A stretch of DNA of 64,000 bases from Apteryx mantelli (lineage: Eukaryota; Chordata; Aves; Apterygiformes; Apterygidae), in contig NC_090013.1 of assembly GCF_036417845.1 (NCBI RefSeq), positions 191,001 through 255,000 on the forward strand. The letters are read 5' to 3'. The position numbers and the translations under genes are program-made. How positions within the stretch are numbered: position 1 is the stretch's first letter; each line of letters begins with the position of its first letter. Shown here in pieces: positions 55,930-64,000 of the stretch. Below the pieces are notes generated by a model. That model worked only from the letters and a program-made list of their open reading frames with translations. It did no database searches and was not told where the DNA came from.

Positions 55930-58900
55930 TGCAGCCCAGTTCACTGGTTTGTAGAAATGATTTACTAAAGCCATTCATAAATTGACCGTAAGATATCAAA
56001 CAATGAGCCATCTTGGCATGGGGCATCTGTTGGTGCCTGCCTGTAGCTTCCCTTAATGCAGTTGTCTTGGTGAGGATCGTTACTCTGTCCTGTCATGCAG
56101 TGGCGCGTGGAGCTCTCTCCAGCTTGACCATTGCTTGGACTCCAAAACTTGAAGATGCCTTTTGGTTCTGAGTACAAACAAGAGAGGTTAATGGCCAGTA
56201 GTTCCCACTGCAGGAAGGTCAGTAGCCAGTCGAAGCTGTGTAGCGGTACGTAGGATGCTGTGTGTTATCCATTCCAGCGTGAGGTCACTCCATTATTTAG
56301 ACATGACCGTGCCATTCAGTAGGACGGACTGTATTGTGGATTTTCAGTTTTAGCTAGAAGGCTGTTTTCTCAAGCTCCTCTCGATCCACTTGTGGTTTAA
56401 ACACTGTAAGTCATTGTTTTCCAGTTACACTGCATTGCTTATGTTTAGTAAAATAAAACCAGAAAAAAATCCCAGCTTTCGTCCAATGCAAACAAGCTGT
56501 ATAGTTCCAGTTCTCTTAAGCAGAAAATAAAGCCCTCTCCAATTAAACATTTCAAGAGCTCTGGTATTGATTATTTCTCCTCCTCTGACTGTAGAGGTCC
56601 TGTGGCTTCTATTAGAACAAATGCAAACCTCTGCAGTATGTGCTGAGGTGGCTATAGCTGATGTTTTTTTCATCATAAAATGGAAGTGTGATTTGTATTA
56701 AGAAAACTCTCTTTATTCTCAAAATTTCTCTGTCTTAAGCTGTAACCTGATATCCTTAATTCTCTTTCATGGTTGGGTTTTCCTGTTTTGCATTGAGTTG
56801 GTGCCTCATTCCATAAGTACTATTTAAATTGTGGTATAAGGTGTTACTTCAGGTAAGGTAAAAACAGTACTTCTGGCTCTCTAGTGCAATTCAATAACTA
56901 TTTCTTCCCTCTTTTCAGTTTTGCAAATTTGGATGTTCCATTTATTGTATGAAATCAGCCATTACTGAGAGTGACTCTGCAGCATGTGTTTTTTCTAAAA
57001 ACTCCCATCTTTCTTAGAACTGGGGAAAAGCAACATCTCTTAAATACTCTCTACGATTAAGGTGATAGCCTAAAAAAACCCAGACACCTGAATACGGTTT
57101 GCATTTCTGCTTCTGCTTTTACCTTTGCTAGTTATGCTGGGTAAATGGAAGGCTCTCGTGCATCAGATAAAAGTTGGTTTCCGTAGCAACTCATTGATTA
57201 AAAAAAGAAGAAGAAGAAAAAAAATATGCTAGCTCTGGGGTGACAAGCAGGTGAAAACTTAGAAAAGGAAAATTGCCTCAAGTAACTGTGTAGCATCGTG
57301 AAAGCGGGATCAAAGGTAAATAAAGGAAAGCAGAGATGTCATCTCTGTCTTGAAATGTGGCAACATAGCAAAAGTAGTGGCAGCCGAGGGTCTTCCTGAC
57401 TGTACAGTCTGCTTGCTTCCCGGCCGTTCGTGCTGCAGTGGTGTGGGCCCAGCACCAGATTCCCATCTGTATCTTCATCAGAAGGTTGCAAGCACCAGGA
57501 AAGCAGGGTGGGGAGAGCCTTGGACTGCTCGTAAAACTGTGACAAGACTTCCACAATAATGAGGGAAAGAGCATGTGAGACTGCCTGCAGTGGGAGCTGT
57601 TCTTACACTGGCACAGGCGGCAGGCTTCCAGCGGGTACAGCAGTCCTGGTGGACACTGTCAGAAGATGCTGCCTTCTACAAAGTACTTGCAGATGATTGT
57701 GGATGTCCCCTTTCTCACGTGGACAGCAGACAGGATATTTGCTACCACTGAAAGTGCCTGAAAGCATAACATTTGTGAATCTGCTGTGCTGTATGCAGAG
57801 CTCCAACTAGCCACCTAATGAAGACTGGGAGAAAATAAATGCCCTTGAGGTACCCTGTTGGTGCTGCTCAAGGTGGAAACTGCACAGTAGGCCTAATGGT
57901 TCTCAGGTCTCAGCGTCTTGGGCCATGGTTGTGAATTGGCCGTACTCAGGCCCATGTGGTGCTGGTGGAAAGCTGTCCTGTGCTGCCGCCTCTCGGTGGC
58001 AGCTCATCAAAGGCCACTTTGTCCAGTGATGCAGTGGGGCTCAGCCCTGCTGCATGCTGGCAGTGGGACTCTGCTAAAGCATTTAGCAGAGCAGATGGGA
58101 TCCCTGGGAGGAGGAGGATCTTCTCCCCGTGCTGGCGGGCCACGGGCTCTGCTCACGGTTTTGTTGTTGGCTATCTTGGAACTCGGGTTCTGCTCTCCTT
58201 GGAAACTCTGTTGTAGCAGGAAAGAATGAGGCTGGGAGCACACTTGGTAGAAGACATTTCCACAGGTGGAGCTGAGGTGACTCAAGTCTGTGTTTATACC
58301 TCCGGGAGCCATATTATTTTCCACTAGCATTACCCCACCTGCAGAGATGACTCAAGGCTGAGACCCCAGAGGGTCGGTCATGCCTGCCGCAACCCATTAA
58401 TGTGCGGCAGAGCTTCAAGGGAAGCAGCCCTTGGTGAAACAAGCCTTGCGTTGTGGTTTCCTGCAGCAGCAGTTGAGGGTGCACCTGGCTGGGCTGGTCA
58501 CTGGTAGCTCCCCCCGCCGTGCTCCCGCAAGCAATGCTGTGCTGCGAAGTTCTCTGCTCTGTATGCATAGAGCAGCTGCTATCTCAGACCAGCAGGATTT
58601 GGGAAAGAGCTAATTGATACCTGGACTATGGACTGCTCTCTTGCACCTTCAGGTGCAGGATTGGCATTTCTGCTCTTCAGGGGTCTTATGATGAGGTGTT
58701 TTTTCCACATTTGCTCTCTTTCAGCTGGTAGTATTTCTTGCCTTTAAGAGCAGGGATTTTCAGAGCAGGAAGGCTATGATGAGATTAGGAGGAGGGGTGT
58801 ACAACTGGTTCAGACGTGCTAGCAAAGCAAGATGAGCAGGTGAGCTAGGAAACTGCCTGTCTTTGAGTGCCTCTCTGCTGAAAACCCTGCTGACTGCTGC

Positions 58901-61900
58901 TGCGGGAATGGCTTTCGTGTTGCTGCTTCTCCTTTTCCCTTGGCTGGTATCTCTCCCATTACAGCCTTGGTTTGGGGTCTTCTTCCCTTTGAGAGAGAGA
59001 AACCTGAGTACAAATGAGCAGTGTAAAAGCAGTGGTATTTGCGTCACTGCCCTCCCCACCGCGAGCGAGCAGGCCCCCTTCACCGCTGGGGTGTGTGCGG
59101 AGCAGGAGCAGGTCCAGCCTGAAAAGGCCGGGACAGCTTTTGGGGAGGATTGGGTCCCTTTGCTCAGGCCCAGGCTGAGCTCCAGAAGAGCGTAGGGATG
59201 CGCCTGGGGCACAGGTGAGCGATGCGATGTCGATGAGACGTCTCCTGAAGCTCTGTGGGTGGAGCAAGCGACTGCAGGGGAGCATTAAAGCAGCCTGCTT
59301 CTCCTGCTGAGCACATCTGCATCCTCTGTCCTGTTTTCACTTGATCTTTTCTTTGTAGGGGTCATAAACTGAGAGCTTCATGGGTCTCCTGTCCTTTTGC
59401 TGGGGAACACGGGCTTGCTGCTGCCCTCAGTGAAGTAACCTGATCTGGCATGGCATCATGGCCTGGATTCGGGTCCCTTCCCTTCCTGGTGCCGTTCCCG
59501 GGCGAGCTGTGGGTTAGCAGCACAGTTCTCTGGCTAGCCTAGTCCTGCAGGGGACTCTGGCTCTGTATTCGAAGCGTGCATCAGCCCTTGGCCTCGGTCT
59601 CTGAACCAGTGACACTGACAGTAACCACTTCTGACTGTAGCGTGTTTGAAGCCTTCACTTCTCCAGAAGGATCATTTAAGGGATTTCTTCTGGTTTCTCT
59701 CCAGGCCTAAGGAGGAGGCTGTCACATCCCTGGAGATCAAGAGTCAGACTGGAGGCTGGTCATGGGCCGTTAGAGAGCTGCTGCTCTCTTCCCGTGCACA
59801 GAGGTCCTTTCCACCAGCTCTCTCTGCCAGCGATGTTCATGGCTGTTCTGTAGCAGGTTAAATGTCCCGCACTGCACTAAAATATGTAGTTCAATTAAAA
59901 GAAGCCCCCTTTATGACCGTCAGGGCCATGCTGAGCCCACAAGAAAAGTGAAGGTGGCTGTGGCCCGTTCCCAGCCGTTCTCCTTCCAGTGGGCCCTTCG
60001 CACGGGGACAGGCAGTGGCCACCTACTCCATCTCAGTGCAGACTATTCTGCATGCACTGAAAGCATGGCATTCTCAGCCACCTGCCTGGCAAGTGCAGCT
60101 GGGTGCACCGTGGAGCGATGGACCGAGCGATGTCCTCGTTAGTAGACCAAAGTCCAAATGAGATTAAGTAGAATGGTGAAGTTGGTACAAGAGTCTGGTA
60201 ATACTCCAGTGGAAGGAGAGAAAAGCTGAAATGGCTCTCGTTGGATATGTTATCAAGTGACTCAATCCTGAGACATTAATTTTTACAAAGGCTTTATAAA
60301 AATTGCATTTTCTGGGGAAAAAACAGTAGAAATAATCCACAGTCTGTTTAATGAAGTATCTTTAGATGGGCTAGAGGGGGGCCAGGTGATCTCAGCGTGG
60401 AGGCCAGGATTAGCATTAAGGCAAAGAGAAATGAATTGCCAACAGGAGCGAGCAAAGGTCAGGATGTGCTGCTGGTGCCTGCACTGCTGTTTCCAGCTGT
60501 GTGGTCCAGCCTGGAAAGCGGAGAAGTGCTGGTGAAGTGGCTGAGGGAGTCGGGGTTCCTGGAGACCTGGAAAGAGGGTGGGATCTCTCTGCTGAGGGGG
60601 GGGCCAAAGCAGCAGAGCTGCTCTGCCTTGTTCCCGAGCGAGGCCCAGAGCTCGGTGTCTGGAGCAATGCCCAGCACAGCAGGTTCTGCTATCGTGTCCG
60701 TGAGCAGGGCCACGCGTTGGGGTGGGCAGCTCTACTTCAACATGGTGCTGACAAGTCTCAAGGGACAAAGGTAGGGAGAAAAAAGTTGTCCTTCAGGCAG
60801 TGGGAAGTGGGATCTAGAGGGGCAAATGGACATACCAGAATGGGTTTAACTGCTGTTCCCACCAGAAAAGCAGAGTAGGACTCAGTGGCTCCACTGGGGA
60901 ATGCGATTTTTTTTTTTTTTTGCTCTGTCTAATCTCTGTTACTGAAATTCTTGATCCTTCAGACCCTTTTCTCCAGGGATGTCACAACTGCAGTGAAATC
61001 CTGTTAGAATGGTCCTATCTTTGCATCCCTGCAAGCCTGCTTTGCTGCTTTGTCATGCTGCCTGATGTCTCTCTGCATTCAATTAATGCTTATGCTAAGT
61101 TGTCTGACTAATCCTTCATGTTATGATTGCTGCTTACGCTCTCCTGGTCTCTAATGCTTTTTTCTCTTACCCTGACAGAGGCAGTGGTACAGAAAGACTT
61201 CTGGGGGAGGCAAAGTTGGGCTTGGAGAGTCCAGCTGAAGTTGGAACTTGCAGCACCGGGACTCCATAAACTTTGCACTGAGACAATTGCTCATTTGCCT
61301 GGTGTGATACACGTGCGTGTGCAAAGGCACCTCTGCGCTTTGTGAGCCATATCTGATACAGGTGAGGGAACAGGTTGCTCAGACTGCAAATTTTGCAGGA
61401 AGGAGCAATATCCCCGTTAGATGTTTGCATGGTTTTCTGCTCTGTGGGTGCCTGGACCTCTAGGTGCAGCTGTTGTACAAAGCAGGAAGGAGACGCGTCT
61501 TTCCCCCTCATTCCCTCCAGGGCCATTTTGTGAAAGCTGCCTCTCGGCGTGGCATCTGCCCAGGGACTGTCTCGTGCTTCCAGAAGTTCTGCAAACATAA
61601 CCTTAATTGGATCATCAACTGGATCTAATTTGCAGAGTGTGCCTCCCCTCCGTGTTTCATTATGGGTTTGGGCAGCCGAGCGGCATGCACGCCGCTGCCA
61701 GCTGCGGGAGAGCTGCTGGCAGCTTCCAAGGACGACACTGGAGCATTTAGCTCTGCTGTAATGAACTTTCCTGCTAATTATTTTTAGGCACTCCCAACTT
61801 AAATAAGAGGCATCCTTCATTGCCAAGCCAGTGCCGCGGCCTGGCTGGAAGGGGCCGGGTTGCCGAGTCTCTGCGGTGCAGCACTGGGCATTGAGAGCTT

Positions 61901-64000
61901 GTCCCTGCGTGGCCGGAGGAGTTTGGGAATGGGCGCAAGGGTTTGTGCGAGGCCCTTCTAGGGGAGTGGAGGGAGCGCAGGCCTTGGAATGGGGAAAAAT
62001 TTGCCATATTCCTCTGTGCATTTAGTGAGGTGTCTGAAAAGGGGATAACTGAGCCAGAGGGCAGGCCTGGAGAGCACTCATGGTTTCTGCAGGATCGTGT
62101 TCCCCTTGGGGGTGATTTTGCAGACTTCTGCTGGAAAGGCGGTAGCTGCGCTCACAGAGCAGAGGCCCCCGTGGGAAGTCCTGGCCCACCAGGCGATGGG
62201 TTTGGGGCACTCGGCAGCAGGGCTTTCGCCGGTGCCCTGGCCTTGCGAGCTGCTAGGAGGGTTAAATGGTTTATCTGCATGAAGTCAAGGGGGGATGGGG
62301 GCAGACTGCAGCTTCATGGCAAATCCCAGCTGATCCTGACCCTTCCAGGTCCACTGTGCTTTCCTTTCTTCTGCTGTGGTGAATTATGAGAGAGCAAGTA
62401 AGTTGTAGGGGCTCCTGTGTGCATGGAGCCCAAAGCAGGAGATAGAAATTGGCTTCAAAATGCAGCGGAGGCAGGATTCCTTTGGGCATCTTCCGTCTCT
62501 GATCTCTGCCCACGCGAGCAGCAGGAAGCCACCTGAGCAGGGAGCTTGCAGCGATCTGGGCCTCCTGGCTCCTCTATAATGGATGGGTGAGCATGCTTTA
62601 TTCACGTTCACCAGCACAGGCTAGTATGTAGGTCACCATTTCCATGAAAGGTCTCAGAGAACATTTAAACATGACAAAGAGCCCAGGGCTCGATGGCCTT
62701 CGCGTCACCTGAGCGAGGTCCCCTTGTCCCCGTTACGGGTCCAGCCTTCCTCTGCTTGCCCTGAGGCTCGTGTGAGCCCGGCTCGTGGGCTGACGGTCCT
62801 CCTCTCCCCCCAGCCCCGGGCCGATGGTAAGAGGCCTTTTGTTCTTGGGAGGTCGCGTGACTTGCCAACATAGCTTTAATTTTTTATTTATTTATTTTAT
62901 TTTTTTAAGCAGCCCCTTTTCTGTCCCAAACACATCACTGCCACATTCCTTTATGTAGTTTTGCTTCCAGAGGGATGTGGGCAGGAGGACAGCGATGGAT
63001 GAATAATCTATGGCTGCTCGTCGCCGGGATTGTCCTGCTCCGGCCCCTCTCCCTGGCTGTTCCAACACGTGAAATGCACAGGCAGGGGGCGAACAGATCC
63101 TCGGACTAACACCCTCTTCTCTTAGAGGTGGCCTGTGTCCTGCAGGAAGGTTTGGTTTCCTCATGGCTTGGGGCACTGGGTTTTGCTGTGGGTTTGGTCT
63201 GCAGTTTACTGGTCCGGTTCCCCATGTCCCGTCCCCAGGGGGGCTGCAGTGCCCTTTTGGGAGGCGAGTCAGGCATGGCAAGCAGAGCGGCAGCAGGGCA
63301 GCTGCCCTCCCCGACGTGGGACTGGGCTCGCACGAGCCGCCTGTCCGACCGTGGACTCGGAGGCGTTCGGGAAGGGCACTGGCCACTCTTCCTCCCCTCC
63401 ACGGCAGCCAGCCGGCGGGGAACGATCCGCTCCTCTTCATTACAGATAAAGAAGTCATAAAGTTTTCCAGCTTCCAGCAGATTTTCCTGGTGGGTTGTTT
63501 ATTTTTTTCCCCTTGTTCTTAAAGCGACTGTAGTGATTAATCACCGCTTGCTCTGCTCATTGCGCTTTCTCGCCAGCCCCAGTGAATTGACAGGAGTGAC
63601 GGGAGCTGCAGGACACCCAGAGTCAGGACTCTGCCTGCTTCGCTTTTCACTGAGCCAATTAGTGCCTGTTCTTACGGTTTTCAGTTGGCCCATTAAACCT
63701 GCTACCTTCAAACAAATATTTCAAAATTTGCAGCACTGGGAAAAAAAAAATAGCTGGGAAGGATCATTCTGTTTGGGGAGGGCTGAGGCAGTGCTTGCCG
63801 GCCTGCCCGCTTGTCGAATGCGGTGGACGTGTGCCCCGCAAAGCTGGGCATGCACCATTGCGGGGGACCGAGGACCACGGTCCGTCAGCACCTTACACAT
63901 TTGCTATAAAAATAAGACTATTGAATAAATGCATGACGGTAATAAACTGCTATAGCTCGTCTGTGTGTTTTCCAGGAGTCTGACATAGACTACCCAGCAC
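55930..64000. other. Intergenic or intronic region downstream of PIN1, no gene supported
   Basis: In human the next gene is OLFM2, tail-to-tail with PIN1. I looked for olfactomedin-domain or other OLFM2 exon signatures on both strands and recognised none. AATAAA hexamers occur (near 57835, 63923 and 63941) without an associated gene. One 284-codon minus-strand frame (61167-62021) is the only unusual open stretch. Confidence 0.5.

Noticed and set aside
63431-63476. Exon-like segment TTCATTACAG...TTCCTG/GTGGGT
   Set aside because: Splice-like borders but only about 45 bp, no partner exons and no recognisable peptide.

Overview
The window is vertebrate nuclear DNA: intron-bearing genes with GT-AG splice sites, CpG islands at promoters, AATAAA poly(A) signals and old dispersed repeats. 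I assembled five protein-coding genes by joining exons across splice sites. The ortholog of chicken hepatic lectin, together with degenerate CR1-like and MIR/CORE-SINE-like repeats and fairly long introns, points to a sauropsid. A turtle or crocodilian fits better than a bird or a mammal. The species is inference. FBXL12-UBL5-PIN1 reproduces the gene order of human chromosome 19p13.2.

Layout. (1) 468-27486, minus strand: a LIM-homeodomain gene of the LMX1 family. Six coding exons are in the window and the 3' end lies off the left edge. Its homeodomain is almost that of LMX1A and LMX1B, but the LIM domains, N-terminus and post-homeodomain tail match neither, so it looks like a third LMX1 paralog. 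(2) 30933-34578, minus: a six-exon type II membrane C-type lectin, the hepatic lectin ortholog. (3) 38024-39182, minus: FBXL12, three exons. (4) 39547-40741, plus: UBL5, four coding exons, divergent from FBXL12 across a shared CpG-rich promoter. A 133-bp CCCTT pentanucleotide tract sits in its 3' UTR. (5) 41434-55427, plus: PIN1, four exons, about 400 bp after the UBL5 poly(A) signals, with four CCAAT boxes upstream. From 56 kb to the end I find no supported gene.

The genes do not form a pathway. FBXL12 (SCF ubiquitin ligase receptor), UBL5 (ubiquitin-like splicing factor) and PIN1 (phospho-dependent prolyl isomerase) are housekeeping genes sharing compact GC-rich promoters. The lectin is a glycoprotein clearance receptor and the LMX1-like gene a developmental regulator with a 20-kb intron.

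The most notable points are the third LMX1 paralog, and PIN1 intron 2. That intron needs a non-canonical GC donor to keep frame, has a competing GT donor 4 nt away that would frameshift, has an in-frame stop 5 nt into the intron, and has an AATAAA signal about 320 bp downstream. Next come the UBL5 3' UTR pentanucleotide repeat and the clustered CCAAT boxes of the PIN1 promoter.
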